64,000 nucleotides of DNA from Chryseobacterium sp. SN22 (GTDB taxonomy: Bacteria > Bacteroidota > Bacteroidia > Flavobacteriales > Weeksellaceae). The translations under genes were made by a program, and so were the position numbers. The notes under the pieces were generated by a model that was not told the DNA's origin, did no database searches, and saw only the letters and a program-made list of their open reading frames with translations. The DNA is taken from NCBI RefSeq assembly GCF_008329705.1, contig NZ_VTSX01000014.1:1-64000 (forward strand), read 5' to 3'. Of this stretch, positions 47,976 to 57,586 are shown in pieces. Every line of letters begins with the position of its first letter. The stretch's first letter is position 1.

Positions 47976-48914
47976 ATGCATTCTATGAGAGTACTGCTTT
48001 TAGATAAGAACCATCCTTTGATTACCGAACAGCTTAGTGGGAAAAATTTTATTCTGGAAGAAGATTTTACATCTTCCTACGATGAGGTGTGCAGGAAAAT
48101 TGAAAATTACGACGGGGTGATTATCCGCAGCAGGATTCCTCTGGATAGAAATTTTTTACAGAAAGCAAAAAACCTGAAGTTTATTGCCAGGGTAGGAGCA
48201 GGAATGGAAAATATTGATATTCCGGTGGCTGATAAATTAGGCATTAAGCTTATTAATTCTCCTGAAGGAAACCGGGATTCTGTGGCAGAGCATGTGGTTG
48301 GGATGCTGCTCATCTTAATGAACAGGCTGTTCATTGCATCTCAGGAAGTAAAAAACGGCATCTGGCTTCGGGAAGAAAACCGTGGTGATGAACTTTTAGG
48401 GAAAACTGTCGGGTTAATTGGTTATGGGAATATGGGGAAAGCTACGGCAAAGCGATTGTCAGGCTTCGGATGTAAAGTAATTTTCTACGATATTTTACGA
48501 GACCTTTCCGATGAATTTGCTGAACAGGTTTCTTTGGAAGAACTGAAAGAGAAAGCTGAAGTTTTGAGTTTACATATTCCACTCACCGATGAAACGCATT
48601 ATCTCATCAATGATAATTTTATTTCTGAAATGAAGAATGACTTCTATTTCATAAATACCGCCCGGGGAAAAAATGTAGAAACGAAAAGTTTAGTCGGAGC
48701 ATTAAAATCAGGCAAAGTGAAAGGAGCCTGCCTTGATGTCCTGGAATATGAAAAATCTTCCTTCGAAAACCTGGAAACGGAAAATGAAGACCTGAAATAT
48801 CTTCTGGAATCTGAAAAAGCCATTGTTACACCACATATTGCAGGATGGACGGTCCAGAGTAAAGAAAAACTGGCGCAGGTGATTGTGGATAAAATTATTG
48901 CACAGTTTGGCTAG
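47976..48914 (+). CDS. D-2-hydroxyacid dehydrogenase, SerA-like
   Basis: The 312-residue NAD-dependent dehydrogenase has VARVGAGMENID-like ARVGAGMENID, the Rossmann motif GLIGYGNMGKATAKRL, catalytic Arg in FINTARGKNVE and the C-terminal PHIAGWTVQS His. It lacks the ACT domain of long phosphoglycerate dehydrogenases. Phosphoglycerate is a likely substrate but cannot be proved. A -7 box TACCTTTG (47947-47954) precedes it. Start at 47976 or 47985. Confidence 0.88.
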   Translation: MHSMRVLLLDKNHPLITEQLSGKNFILEEDFTSSYDEVCRKIENYDGVIIRSRIPLDRNFLQKAKNLKFIARVGAGMENIDIPVADKLGIKLINSPEGNRDSVAEHVVGMLLILMNRLFIASQEVKNGIWLREENRGDELLGKTVGLIGYGNMGKATAKRLSGFGCKVIFYDILRDLSDEFAEQVSLEELKEKAEVLSLHIPLTDETHYLINDNFISEMKNDFYFINTARGKNVETKSLVGALKSGKVKGACLDVLEYEKSSFENLETENEDLKYLLESEKAIVTPHIAGWTVQSKEKLAQVIVDKIIAQFG

Positions 48915-49157
48915 CCGGTTAATTTTATCTGATCATTAAACCCATACAGGTTTTTAGATGCCATTACTTGTGGAGATGATAAAATTTTAACGGTCTGCTG
49001 TGCTGAACCGGACGGAATTTTTTTAATAAAATGCTTAGATCAAATGATTTAATTTTTTCCATTTTTACTTTATGTTAAATAATTCATAATGTAGAGCCAA
49101 TAGGTAATAATTATTTTGAGTTTTATTAAATTGCCGCTCATTTTGAAATTCCTGAGA

Positions 49158-50414
49158 ATGCGTAATCTTGTCCTTATTGTAACGGTCTTTTTATCTCTTT
49201 TTTCCTGTAAAAAAAAATCTGAAAGTCAGGAAACGGTCACCGGAAGTACGACCAACCTACCCAATTACGGAAATGTAGATTTAAGCAAGGCATTTACACC
49301 GGCAGAAAGCCGTGTTGATGATAAAGCATCACTCGTGCGATACATCGACCAGTATTATAAAAAAGTATGGGAGAGAGGCGATCTGAGCGGAGGAATTCTG
49401 GTCGCCAAAGGGGATGATATTCTATACGAAAATTACCGGGGTTTTGCCAGGGAGGGTAATCAGAAACCGATAGACCGGAATACGCCGCTTCATGTAGCCT
49501 CGGTTTCTAAAACATTGACGGCGATGGCGATGATGAAGCTCATCGAGGCAGGCAAAATTAATTTATCGGATCCGCTGACAAAATTTTTCCCGGGGTTCCC
49601 TTATCCGCAGGTTACCGTTAAGACCTTACTTGATCAGAGAAGCGGTCTTCCTAAATACGAATATTTCATTACCAAGATACAGCCGGCTCCGGCAGAGCTT
49701 TCCAAGACTTTTCTTACCAACGGGGATATCCTGAATATGCTCGTTAAATACAAACCTGCTTTGGCGAGAGATACCGACACGGGCTTTATGTACTGCAATA
49801 CCAATTTTGCCATGCTGGCCCTGCTGATTGAAAAAGTAACCAAGACCCCTTTTCCTCAGGCTATGAAGGAAATGGTATTTGAGCCTTTGAAAATGAAAAA
49901 TACCTACATCTTCCAGGAAAAAGATATCCCAACGGCTTCACAGTCTTTTTATTACGGGGGAAGCAAGCTGTACCCTCTGGACAGGCTGGATCTTATCTAC
50001 GGAGATAAAAACGTATATACAACGCCGAGAGATTTATACAATTTTTCAAAAGCGATGTTTTCAAAAGATTTCCTGAAACCTGAACTGATGGAACAGGTGT
50101 TTACACCATACAGCAATGAAAAGTTCGGGATGAACAACTACGGCTTCGGTTTCAGGATGAAGATTTTTGATAACGGGGAAAAGCTGACTTATCACAACGG
50201 CTGGTGGCATGGGACCAACTCGGTCTTTGCCCATTTGCTGAAATCCAAGGTGACGATCATTGCCATCGGGAATAAGTATTCCGGCAAGGTATATACGGCA
50301 TTGGCCCTGTCGGGATTGTTTGAAGATTTCCCACCGCAGAAAGACAAGCTTCACAGCATCATGAGTGACGAAAAAGACACATTGAAAAGTCATGGCGAAG
50401 TTTATGGAGAATAA
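49158..50414 (+). CDS. Serine hydrolase lipoprotein (beta-lactamase-like)
   Basis: The 418-residue product from ATG 49158 has a lipoprotein signal (VFLSLFSCKKK; lipid Cys after LFS). The in-frame TTG at 49116 only adds residues before it. The penicillin-binding/class C fold is shown by SVSK (nucleophile Ser, Lys), YCN in FMYCNTNFAML and HNG in TYHNGWWHG. It resembles esterases or D-peptidases rather than a true beta-lactamase. It overlaps the following long frame but its partner begins at 50440. Confidence 0.9.
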   Translation: MRNLVLIVTVFLSLFSCKKKSESQETVTGSTTNLPNYGNVDLSKAFTPAESRVDDKASLVRYIDQYYKKVWERGDLSGGILVAKGDDILYENYRGFAREGNQKPIDRNTPLHVASVSKTLTAMAMMKLIEAGKINLSDPLTKFFPGFPYPQVTVKTLLDQRSGLPKYEYFITKIQPAPAELSKTFLTNGDILNMLVKYKPALARDTDTGFMYCNTNFAMLALLIEKVTKTPFPQAMKEMVFEPLKMKNTYIFQEKDIPTASQSFYYGGSKLYPLDRLDLIYGDKNVYTTPRDLYNFSKAMFSKDFLKPELMEQVFTPYSNEKFGMNNYGFGFRMKIFDNGEKLTYHNGWWHGTNSVFAHLLKSKVTIIAIGNKYSGKVYTALALSGLFEDFPPQKDKLHSIMSDEKDTLKSHGEVYGE

Positions 50415-50418
50415 TGTT

Positions 50419-50426
50419 TATTTTTG
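50419..50426 (+). promoter_or_regulatory. -7 promoter element of the Ig-like gene
   Basis: TATTTTTG, 13 bases before the ATG at 50440. It supports the shorter start. Confidence 0.5.
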
Positions 50427-50439
50427 CGTAAACATATTC

Positions 50440-52206
50440 ATGAAAAGACTCCTTTTTTTATTCGTTATCGGTTTCCTGTTGCAGTCCTGTGCAAGAGTGG
50501 GTTCGCCTATCGGCGGGTCGAAAGATACGCTGGCTCCGAAGTTTTTAAGCTCAAATATTGATACGGCAAGGGTAAATGTACCGACGGATATTAAGGAACT
50601 CCGCCTTGATTTTGATGAATATGTGACGCTGAAAGATGTCAGCAAAAACCTGATCATTTCTCCGCCGATCAAAAACATCACCCGGATTATCCCTTCCAAT
50701 ATTGCCAATAAGTTTATCCTGATCCAGTGGAAAGATACGTTGCAGGCCAATACGACCTACAATTTCAATTTTGGGAATTCCATTGGCGATAACAACGAGG
50801 GAAATATTCTGCGGTACTTTAATTTTGCCTTTTCCACTGGAAGTAAGCTGGATGATCTGTACATCAGCGGTGATATAAAAGACGCTTTGTCGACCAAGAA
50901 ACCGGGAGAAAACAAATATGTTGTGGGATTGTATCAGGTAAAGGATACGATGAATTACAAGCAGAAGCCTTATTATATTACCAAGGTGGATGACGACGGC
51001 TATTTTGAACTGAATTACCTGTCACCGGGAAAATACAGGATTATTGCTTTTGAAGATGAAAACGGGAACTCCATCTACGATCCCGGGAAAGAAAAAGTAG
51101 GATTTCAGAAAGACCCAGTTGTGGTAGAAAAGTCAATCTCAGGGCTGAATCTTAAACTATACCCATCCAGAAGGCCGGTAAAATACCTTGAGATGAAGGA
51201 AGCCCCGGGTGGCGTACTGATGGCATTTGAAGGCAAGCCGGAAGACATAAAGGTTCAGCCGTTGAATGAAAAAATAAAAGACTATAAAGTAACGCACGCT
51301 CCGAAATCCGATACGGTAAGAATCTGGTTTGATGCGGTGAAAAGCGACGTGGGTCAGACGGCTACGGAAAACCTGAAATTCGGCTATAACGCCGGGGCAG
51401 GGAAAAAAGATTCCCTGTATAATGCCTCGCTGTTTTATAAGTACAATGCCAAAAATGCAATGGATATCAACAGCGATAACGGGGGAAGCCTGCTTCCGCC
51501 GGGAGAAGAATTTAAGATGGTATCCAATTATTACATCGATAAGATCAATACGGATAAATGGATTTTCAGGGCGGCGGGCGACAGTTTGAGTACCCTTCCG
51601 TTCACAGCAAGGATCTCAGAAAAAAATCCGTATCAGATTCTGGTAAAGGCAGATTTAGTGGCGGGTAAAAAATACCAGCTTACCGTTCCGAAAGAAACCG
51701 TTTCTTCGTTCTATGCTAAAAATTTCCAGTCGAAGCGCTTTGATTTTGAAGCGGATAAGGTTGAAAATTACGGAAGCCTGAAATTCATTTTGCAGAATGC
51801 ACCTGCTTCCGGCTACTGGATTCAGCTGTTGGATACTTCCGATAAGGTGCTTTACCAGAAATATACGAAAGGAAGCGAGGTGAAATTCGATATCCTGAAA
51901 CCGGGAGAATATATTGTAAGAATTCTGGTAGACAACAACGGCAACGGCTATTGGGATGAAGCGGATTTCCAGAATGATGCTTTTGCGGAAGATTCTTATA
52001 TTTATTATAAAACGGCAGTGGTAAGGCCGCTTTGGGACAGTAATGAAAATTGGGATCTGAAAGATACCCGTGTTCTTGATACGTCAAAATTAAGTTTCCC
52101 GAAAACCAATACCAGTACCGCCACGCCGCAAGATACCCAGAAACCGGATGTAAGAAGCAACAATACCCTGCTTTCGCCTACCGGATCAAAGCAGCTCACA
52201 AGATAA
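50440..52206 (+). CDS. Ig-like domain lipoprotein
   Basis: The 588-residue product starts with a lipoprotein signal (FVIGFLLQSCARVGSPIGG). An upstream in-frame ATG at 50392 would overlap the previous gene and spoil the signal. The first domain (about 25-125) has the Big_5/SbsA Ig-like pattern KDTLAPKFLSSNID and ITFNFGNSIGDNNEGN-like AFSTG; later domains carry carboxypeptidase-regulatory-like turns (ENGNSIYDPGKE and DNNGNGYWDEADFQND). Members sit on the outer-membrane surface or gliding machinery; role unknown. It is followed after one base by the haem-binding gene. Confidence 0.82.
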   Translation: MKRLLFLFVIGFLLQSCARVGSPIGGSKDTLAPKFLSSNIDTARVNVPTDIKELRLDFDEYVTLKDVSKNLIISPPIKNITRIIPSNIANKFILIQWKDTLQANTTYNFNFGNSIGDNNEGNILRYFNFAFSTGSKLDDLYISGDIKDALSTKKPGENKYVVGLYQVKDTMNYKQKPYYITKVDDDGYFELNYLSPGKYRIIAFEDENGNSIYDPGKEKVGFQKDPVVVEKSISGLNLKLYPSRRPVKYLEMKEAPGGVLMAFEGKPEDIKVQPLNEKIKDYKVTHAPKSDTVRIWFDAVKSDVGQTATENLKFGYNAGAGKKDSLYNASLFYKYNAKNAMDINSDNGGSLLPPGEEFKMVSNYYIDKINTDKWIFRAAGDSLSTLPFTARISEKNPYQILVKADLVAGKKYQLTVPKETVSSFYAKNFQSKRFDFEADKVENYGSLKFILQNAPASGYWIQLLDTSDKVLYQKYTKGSEVKFDILKPGEYIVRILVDNNGNGYWDEADFQNDAFAEDSYIYYKTAVVRPLWDSNENWDLKDTRVLDTSKLSFPKTNTSTATPQDTQKPDVRSNNTLLSPTGSKQLTR

Positions 52207-52207
52207 T

Positions 52208-52666
52208 ATGAAAATGTTTAAAAAAATCCTGTTCTGGAGCCTGATCGGGTTTGCAATGATTCAGTTTGTCCCGACAGATAAGGTGAATCCGCCGGTTGAC
52301 CTTAAAGTGAACTTTATCGACGTCCGGAAAACGCCCGCAAAGATTCAGGGATTGCTGAAGGGAGCCTGCTATGATTGTCATTCCAATGAAACCGTCTATC
52401 CCAAATATGCTCATATCGCACCGATTTCATGGTCAGTAAAAAGCCACGTGAACGAAGGCCGGGAACACCTTAATTTATCCGTTTGGGGAACATATAACAA
52501 AGACCTGAAGGAAAGCATGCTGAAAAAAGCGGTCCAGACGATTCAGAATAAAACGATGCCAATGCCGGGATATATCGTTTACCATGAAGAAGCAAATCTG
52601 TCGGATGCGGAGAGGGCTTTGCTCGTAAAGTATTTCGATGAAATACTGAAATCCGGATCGTATTAA
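52208..52666 (+). CDS. Haem-binding domain protein
   Basis: The 152-residue protein has one N-terminal hydrophobic segment (5-16) and a single c-type haem motif CYDCHSNET followed by VYPKYAHIAPISW, as in the Haem_bd family. It probably stays membrane-anchored in the periplasm. A KTMPMPGY Met-rich turn may supply an axial ligand. The gene follows the Ig-like gene after one base, so the two are one operon. Confidence 0.88.
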   Translation: MKMFKKILFWSLIGFAMIQFVPTDKVNPPVDLKVNFIDVRKTPAKIQGLLKGACYDCHSNETVYPKYAHIAPISWSVKSHVNEGREHLNLSVWGTYNKDLKESMLKKAVQTIQNKTMPMPGYIVYHEEANLSDAERALLVKYFDEILKSGSY

Positions 52667-52698
52667 AATAATGTGAATTCGAAGCAGAACTCGGTTAA

Positions 52699-52960
52699 CA
52701 GGCTGGAAGAGGGAAGCCGGATGCTGAAGGTTTCTCTTGTCGGAATATAATTAAAGGAATTGATAATCAAACGAAGCCGCTATCCGTTCTATCAAAAGTC
52801 ATTCTGTTTAACCCCTGACTTAACAGTCTTATTTTTATTTTTTTAGTTAAATAAACAAGTGAATATAAGTTGAGGATGTCCGGATTTGCTTTGTTTTAAA
52901 GTCCCGAAGGGACGGCTTTCTACAGGATAGGATAAAATCCTGTCAGAAGCATTATAACGA
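52699..52960 (+). repeat. Dispersed intergenic repeat, copy F with long tail
   Basis: Core CAGGCTGGAAGAGGGAAGCC then GGATGCTGAAGG (52700-52730). The tail 52890-52960 contains the palindrome GTCCCGAAGGGAC and AGGATAGGATAAAATCCTGT, and is parallel to copy D. Confidence 0.7.
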
Positions 52961-53133
52961 AATCAGCTAATAAACCGGGATGTCGGAATTTCCTTTCGTC
53001 AGGAACAAAATTGTTTGTCATTCTATCGAAGGGAATTCTATTTAAAATCCTGACTGAATAGCTTTAATTTTATTTTTTAATTAAGTAGGGTTTTGATTAC
53101 AAGTTGAATATGATTGGATTTACGTTAAATAAA

Positions 53134-53166
53134 AATCCTCCGCAGATTCATCATCTGCGGAGGATT
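53134..53166 (-). terminator. Terminator after the Nudix gene
   Basis: AATCCTCCGCAGAT and ATCTGCGGAGGATT form a perfect 14-base stem around TCATC. On the minus strand a TTTTTATTT run follows. It ends the dCMP deaminase-xerD-Nudix series. Confidence 0.9.
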
Positions 53167-53185
53167 ATATTTTGAAAGAATATCA

Positions 53186-53701
53186 TCAAATCTTCTTCAG
53201 GTAGCTTTCAAAAAACTTTTTCTGAGAATCAAAGGCCAGGTCTTCCAGCTGAAGTTTTTGCAAAGGGATCCAGATCGCTTCCGAAATTTCAGAAAGCTCC
53301 AGATTTACTTCAAATTTTTCCGGAACGTTATATTCATAAAAAAGATCGATGGTATTATAATCGATTTCTTTATACTGGTACACATTCGGAAGGCTGGTCA
53401 GATATTTTAAATTTGAAACATCCACATCAAGCTGCAGCTCCTCAAAAAGTTCCCTTTTACAGGTTTCTTCGGCACTTTCCCGTGGATCCACAAAACCTCC
53501 GGCAAGATCCAGTTTCCCTTTTTTCGGGTCCCTGTTTCTCCGGGTCAGGTAAATTTCATCTTCATGGCGGATCACCACGGCTACCGCACCGGCCACATTG
53601 TTGTACAGCGTAAAATTACAGTTGGGACAGCTCCATTTTTTCTCGCCGTCCCAATTGAGGGATTCTTTACCGCAACTTGGGCAGTATTTTAATATTTTCA
53701 T
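53186..53701 (-). CDS. Nudix hydrolase with zinc ribbon
   Basis: The 171-residue protein begins with a four-Cys zinc ribbon (CPSCGKE ... CPNCNF) and carries a complete Nudix box (GGFVDPRESAEET ... RELFEEL). It would hydrolyse a nucleoside diphosphate-linked compound, possibly NAD-like as in ribbon-containing NudC relatives. It overlaps xerD by 4 bases (ATGA). Confidence 0.9.
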   Translation of the reverse strand: MKILKYCPSCGKESLNWDGEKKWSCPNCNFTLYNNVAGAVAVVIRHEDEIYLTRRNRDPKKGKLDLAGGFVDPRESAEETCKRELFEELQLDVDVSNLKYLTSLPNVYQYKEIDYNTIDLFYEYNVPEKFEVNLELSEISEAIWIPLQKLQLEDLAFDSQKKFFESYLKKI

Positions 53702-54612
53702 TGCGCAATTTTAGCATTTCTCGGATGGTACGTGAGAATTACATCACGAAGTTCTTCCGTTTTCAGGTGGGTATATACCTGGGTTGTGGTAATGCTGGAA
53801 TGGCCGAGCATTTCCTGGATGAACCGGAGATCGGCACCGTTCTGAAGCAGATGAGTAGCAAAAGAATGGCGGAAAGTATGCGGCGAAATTTTCTTGCTTA
53901 CGCCGGCTTTGTCAGTCAGTTCCTTGATGATTAAAAATACGATCACCCTGGACATCGAGGTTCCGCGGCTGTTCAGGAACAAGGTGTCTTCATGCTTCCT
54001 GTTGACCTTGCTTTTGGAACGGATATCTTTGATGTAGCATTTTATCAGTTCTGCCGTATAATCGGCCAGCGGAACAAAACGTACTTTATTTCCTTTCCCG
54101 ACTACTTTAATGTACTGTTCTCTAAAATTGATGTTGGAAATTTTGAGGTCGATAAGTTCCGAAACCCGGAGCCCACAGCCGTACAGCACTTCGATGATGC
54201 ACTGGTTTCTCTTGCCCAGGTCCGTATTTACTTCTATGGCACCGATAATTTTGTTGATATCGGTAAGACTTAGCGTATCCGGCAGATAAAGGCCGAGTTT
54301 AGGGCCTTCCAGCAGGGAGGCCGGGTTGTCTTCGCGACATTCGTCTTCCAGTAAAAATTTGAAAAATGCTTTGATGGAAGAGATCCACCTTGCTTGCGAC
54401 CTTTCGCTGAACTTCTGTTTGGAAAGGTTGAAGATGTATTCCTGCAGATTTTCATAATCGATAGAATCCGGACCGATATTTTCCAGATCTTCTTCTGCGT
54501 ACTCTTTTAATTTCTTGATGTCCCGGATGTAGGCATCTAATGTGTTTTCTGAAAAGTTTCTTTCAAAACGTAGGAAGATTTCAAAATCCTTAATTTTTTC
54601 ATCCCAAGTCAT
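53698..54612 (-). CDS. xerD: Site-specific tyrosine recombinase XerD
   Basis: The 304-residue recombinase has an N-terminal SAM-like core-binding domain (1-90) and a catalytic domain with the conserved Arg in GCGLRVSEL, HTFRHSFATH (His, Arg), LGHSSITTTQVYTH (His, nucleophile Tyr). With XerC it resolves chromosome dimers at dif. The chromosomal context (Nudix, dCMP deaminase) and normal length fit XerD, not a phage integrase. Confidence 0.93.
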   Translation of the reverse strand: MTWDEKIKDFEIFLRFERNFSENTLDAYIRDIKKLKEYAEEDLENIGPDSIDYENLQEYIFNLSKQKFSERSQARWISSIKAFFKFLLEDECREDNPASLLEGPKLGLYLPDTLSLTDINKIIGAIEVNTDLGKRNQCIIEVLYGCGLRVSELIDLKISNINFREQYIKVVGKGNKVRFVPLADYTAELIKCYIKDIRSKSKVNRKHEDTLFLNSRGTSMSRVIVFLIIKELTDKAGVSKKISPHTFRHSFATHLLQNGADLRFIQEMLGHSSITTTQVYTHLKTEELRDVILTYHPRNAKIAQ

Positions 54613-54619
54613 TGTTGTG

Positions 54620-55042
54620 TTATTTTTTTAGTTCATAATCCGAAATTTGCTCTATTTCAATCTGATGGTTTCTTAAAAATGATATTCCGTCGTCGTCCGA
54701 GTACTCGTTGATATAGACCAGCCGCGCAATCCCGGCCTGTAAAATCAGCTTGCTGCATTCTTTGCACGGAGAAAGCGTTAGATACAGGGTGGCGCCTTCT
54801 GCCGACTGCGTAGAGGCGGCCAGCTTTAAAATAGCATTCGCTTCGGCATGCAGTACATACCAGTGCGTCCTTCCTTCATTATCCTCACAGCAGTTCTCAA
54901 ATCCTGAAGGCGTACCATTATAACCATCTGAAATAATCATCCTATCTTTTACGATAAGAGCCCCTACCTGCTTTCGTTTACAGTAGGAAAGTTTTGCCCA
55001 TTCCTGGGCCATTTTTAGATAAGCTTTATCAAACTTATTCAT
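54620..55042 (-). CDS. dCMP deaminase family protein
   Basis: The 140-residue zinc deaminase has HAEANAILKLA (His ligand, catalytic Glu) and PCKECSKLI (Cys ligands). It probably makes dUMP from dCMP for thymidylate synthesis. It lies 7 bases upstream of xerD and starts the series. Confidence 0.92.
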   Translation of the reverse strand: MNKFDKAYLKMAQEWAKLSYCKRKQVGALIVKDRMIISDGYNGTPSGFENCCEDNEGRTHWYVLHAEANAILKLAASTQSAEGATLYLTLSPCKECSKLILQAGIARLVYINEYSDDDGISFLRNHQIEIEQISDYELKK

Positions 55043-55089
55043 ACAGCAGCATTGTTGGTTTTCGAAATAATTTGTATTAAGGGTAAAAA

Positions 55090-55857
55090 TCAGAAGCTTG
55101 GTTTTCTTTTTTCCAGAAACGCCGAAACTCCTTCTTTTTTATCGTCCATTTCAAAAAGCTCTCCGAAATAGCTGATTTCGGTTTCAAAGCCTTTATCCGT
55201 ATCCGAAAGGTTGATTGCATGAATTGCTTTTGAAATTGCCATGGGTGAATTGTTGGCAATGGTCTGGGCCAATTCTTTTGCTTTTGTTAATAATTCTTCA
55301 ATAGGGTAGACCTCATTTACCAGTCCGGTTTCCTTTGCTTTTGCCGCAGGAACCATTTTGGCAGAGAAGATCATTTCATTGGCAATACCTTTTCCTACTA
55401 GCTTCGGCAACCGCTGGGTTCCTCCGTATCCGGGAATCAGTCCCAGCGTAACTTCAGGAAGCCCGAGTTTTGCATTTTCCGATGCATATCTGATATGGCA
55501 TGCCATGGCAAGCTCTAGACCGCCACCTAATGCAAAACCGTTTACGGCTGCAATTACAGGCTTGGTCATATTTTCGATTTTGTTAAATAAAGAGTTTTGT
55601 CCGTTCCGGGCCAGTTCTTCTGCCTGATCCTGGCCGAAATCACTGAATTCTTTAATATCTGCGCCGGCGACAAAAGATTTTTCGCCGCTTCCGGTAAGGA
55701 TAATTACCCGGCAGATAGTATCGGAATCCAATTCGTCCAGAGCCGAACTAAGTTCACTGATTGTTTTGGCATTCAGTGCATTTAAGCTTTCAGGTCTGTT
55801 TATCGTAATGATAGAAATTCTATCTTCTTTTTGCAATAATATATTTTCGTAACTCAT
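55090..55857 (-). CDS. Enoyl-CoA hydratase
   Basis: The 255-residue crotonase-fold enzyme adds water to enoyl-CoA. Both catalytic Glu are in place: GGGLELAMACH and LGLPEVTLGLIPG. The oxyanion-hole AGADIKEF is present. The family is broad, so the exact pathway (beta-oxidation or phenylacetate) is not fixed. It stands alone; the next gene upstream is catalase. Confidence 0.92.
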   Translation of the reverse strand: MSYENILLQKEDRISIITINRPESLNALNAKTISELSSALDELDSDTICRVIILTGSGEKSFVAGADIKEFSDFGQDQAEELARNGQNSLFNKIENMTKPVIAAVNGFALGGGLELAMACHIRYASENAKLGLPEVTLGLIPGYGGTQRLPKLVGKGIANEMIFSAKMVPAAKAKETGLVNEVYPIEELLTKAKELAQTIANNSPMAISKAIHAINLSDTDKGFETEISYFGELFEMDDKKEGVSAFLEKRKPSF

Positions 55858-55908
55858 TTTCCACTAATAAAATATTATTCGGCGCAAATTATGAAATTTT
55901 TTACAAAA

Positions 55909-55940
55909 AAAAGGAAAAAGTATTGATCTTTTTTCCTTTT
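55909..55940 (-). terminator. Terminator after catalase
   Basis: AAAAGGAAAAA pairs with TTTTTCCTTTT around an 8- to 9-base loop. On the minus strand a T-run follows. Confidence 0.7.
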
Positions 55941-55963
55941 AAATAAAATTATATGTTAACTTC

Positions 55964-57451
55964 TTATTTGGTATGGTTCATCATATTCGCGTCAATAACA
56001 ACATTGAGCTGGGATGCTACTTTCATGCCAAGCTCAATGTTGGCCCTGAAGAAATGACACAGCTGACGGTTAATGATTTCTTCTCTTTTCGGTCCGGTAA
56101 TCTGTTTCATACTTCCGACAATATTGTTCACAAGGTTATGACGTTCTTCAGGAGCCATGGCTTTTGAATATAATAGTCCCGGCTGGGTATAATGGTCATC
56201 ATCGTTTTCGTTCCTGTTGTAGTTGGCCACATGGGCACTGTCCAGTTCGTATTCGTAGTTCTTGTAAGCGTAATCCGGTTTGATGTCATCAAAGCTGTTC
56301 GGATGGTAGTTCGGTTTATCCTGATAGTGACTGGAATCTGCCATAAATCCATCTCTCTGATAATTGTTTACAGCAAAAGGGCAGCGGTTTACTTCCAGCT
56401 GATGGGCATTTACCCCTACTCTGTACCGGTGGGCATCCGGATAGGAAAATAATCTGCTCTGAAGCATCTTGTCGGGCGAAAAACTGATGCCGTTGATTAA
56501 ATGGCTTGGCGAGAAAACAGATTGTTCCACGTGGGCAAAGTAATTCACGGGTATTTCGTTCAGTTCCATTTCGCCTACTTCAATCATCGGGAAATCATCG
56601 TGGAACCATACCTTGGTAATGTCAAAAGGATTCCATCTGAAATCCCTGGCCTGCTCTTCGGTCATGACCTGGATATACATGGTCCATTTCGGGAAATTTC
56701 CTTCTTCAATGGCATTGCAAAGGTCTTCCTGCGCAAAATCCGGATTTTCACCGGCCATTTTTACCGCTTCATCATTGGTGAAGTTTTTAATACCCTGTTT
56801 CGTTACAAAATGGAACTTTACCCAGATCCTTTCATTCTTATCATTAATCATGGAATAAGTATGCGATCCGAAACCATGCATGTGTCTGTAACCGTAAGGG
56901 GTTCCCCGATCGGACATCAGAATGAGTACCTGATGCAAAGATTCCGGGTTCAGGCTCCAGAAATCCCACATCATTGTAGCGCTTTTCAGGTTGGTTTTCG
57001 GAAGCCTTTTCTGGGTGTGGATAAAATCAGGGAATTTCTTGCCGTCTTTAACGAAGAATACAGGCGTGTTGTTTCCTACAAGGTCCCAGTTTCCGTCTTC
57101 AGTATAAAATTTCAGCGCAAAACCTCTCGGATCCCTTGCCGTGTCTGCACTTCCTTTTTCTCCGCCCACGGTAGAGAAACGGGCAAACATCCTGCATGAG
57201 TTTCCGACCTTTGAAAATAATTTTGCTTTGGTATATTGAGTAATATCGTGAGTAACCGTAAATGTTCCGTAAGCGCCTGTTCCTTTGGCATGAACAATTC
57301 TTTCCGGGATTCTCTCCCGTACAAAATGCGCCAGGTTTTCCTGTAAAATAAAATCCTGCATCAATACCGGCCCTCTCGGACCTACGGTTTGCGAATCCTG
57401 GTGCTCGTAATAGGGCGAACCGTTGCTTGAAGTTAATTTTTTAGAATCCAT
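55964..57451 (-). CDS. katA: Catalase (haem, clade-3 type)
   Basis: The 495-residue enzyme splits hydrogen peroxide. The catalytic His54 is in RIVHAKGTGAYG, the active-site Asn in VGNNTPVFF, and the proximal haem ligand Tyr337 in RLFSYPDAHRYR. It is divergent from oxyR with partly overlapping promoter regions, so induction by peroxide is expected. No signal peptide is seen. Confidence 0.96.
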   Translation of the reverse strand: MDSKKLTSSNGSPYYEHQDSQTVGPRGPVLMQDFILQENLAHFVRERIPERIVHAKGTGAYGTFTVTHDITQYTKAKLFSKVGNSCRMFARFSTVGGEKGSADTARDPRGFALKFYTEDGNWDLVGNNTPVFFVKDGKKFPDFIHTQKRLPKTNLKSATMMWDFWSLNPESLHQVLILMSDRGTPYGYRHMHGFGSHTYSMINDKNERIWVKFHFVTKQGIKNFTNDEAVKMAGENPDFAQEDLCNAIEEGNFPKWTMYIQVMTEEQARDFRWNPFDITKVWFHDDFPMIEVGEMELNEIPVNYFAHVEQSVFSPSHLINGISFSPDKMLQSRLFSYPDAHRYRVGVNAHQLEVNRCPFAVNNYQRDGFMADSSHYQDKPNYHPNSFDDIKPDYAYKNYEYELDSAHVANYNRNENDDDHYTQPGLLYSKAMAPEERHNLVNNIVGSMKQITGPKREEIINRQLCHFFRANIELGMKVASQLNVVIDANMMNHTK

Positions 57452-57516
57452 AATAGTTGTAATTTGTATAAAATAATTTTCGGAGTGGTATTTGATGATG
57501 TAAAGGTACTAATAAT

Positions 57517-57566
57517 CAAAATTACTTGAATTTTTAATTGTCAATAGCAAAAACATTTTATCTTTG
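57517..57566. promoter_or_regulatory. Divergent katA-oxyR promoter region
   Basis: For katA, minus strand: TAATTTTG (57517-57524) with a TTG about 17 bases upstream (57542-57544). For oxyR, plus strand: TATCTTTG (57559-57566) with TTG at 57538-57540. The two -33 regions are interlocked; an OxyR site is expected between them but no clear dyad was read. Confidence 0.6.
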
Positions 57567-57586
57567 TAATAGATAATATTAATCAG

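Larger units (their letters stand above)
52667..53185. other. Gap with repeat copy F
   Basis: 519 bases. Repeat copy F starts at 52699, and its tail seems to be followed by a second, degenerate copy of the same A/T-rich flank (52811-52890 versus 53050-53125). A terminator lies at 53134-53166. No gene is seen. Confidence 0.65.

Noticed and set aside
56501-57199. 232-codon plus-strand frame
   Set aside because: Antisense to the catalase gene, whose motifs are complete; composition explains the open frame.
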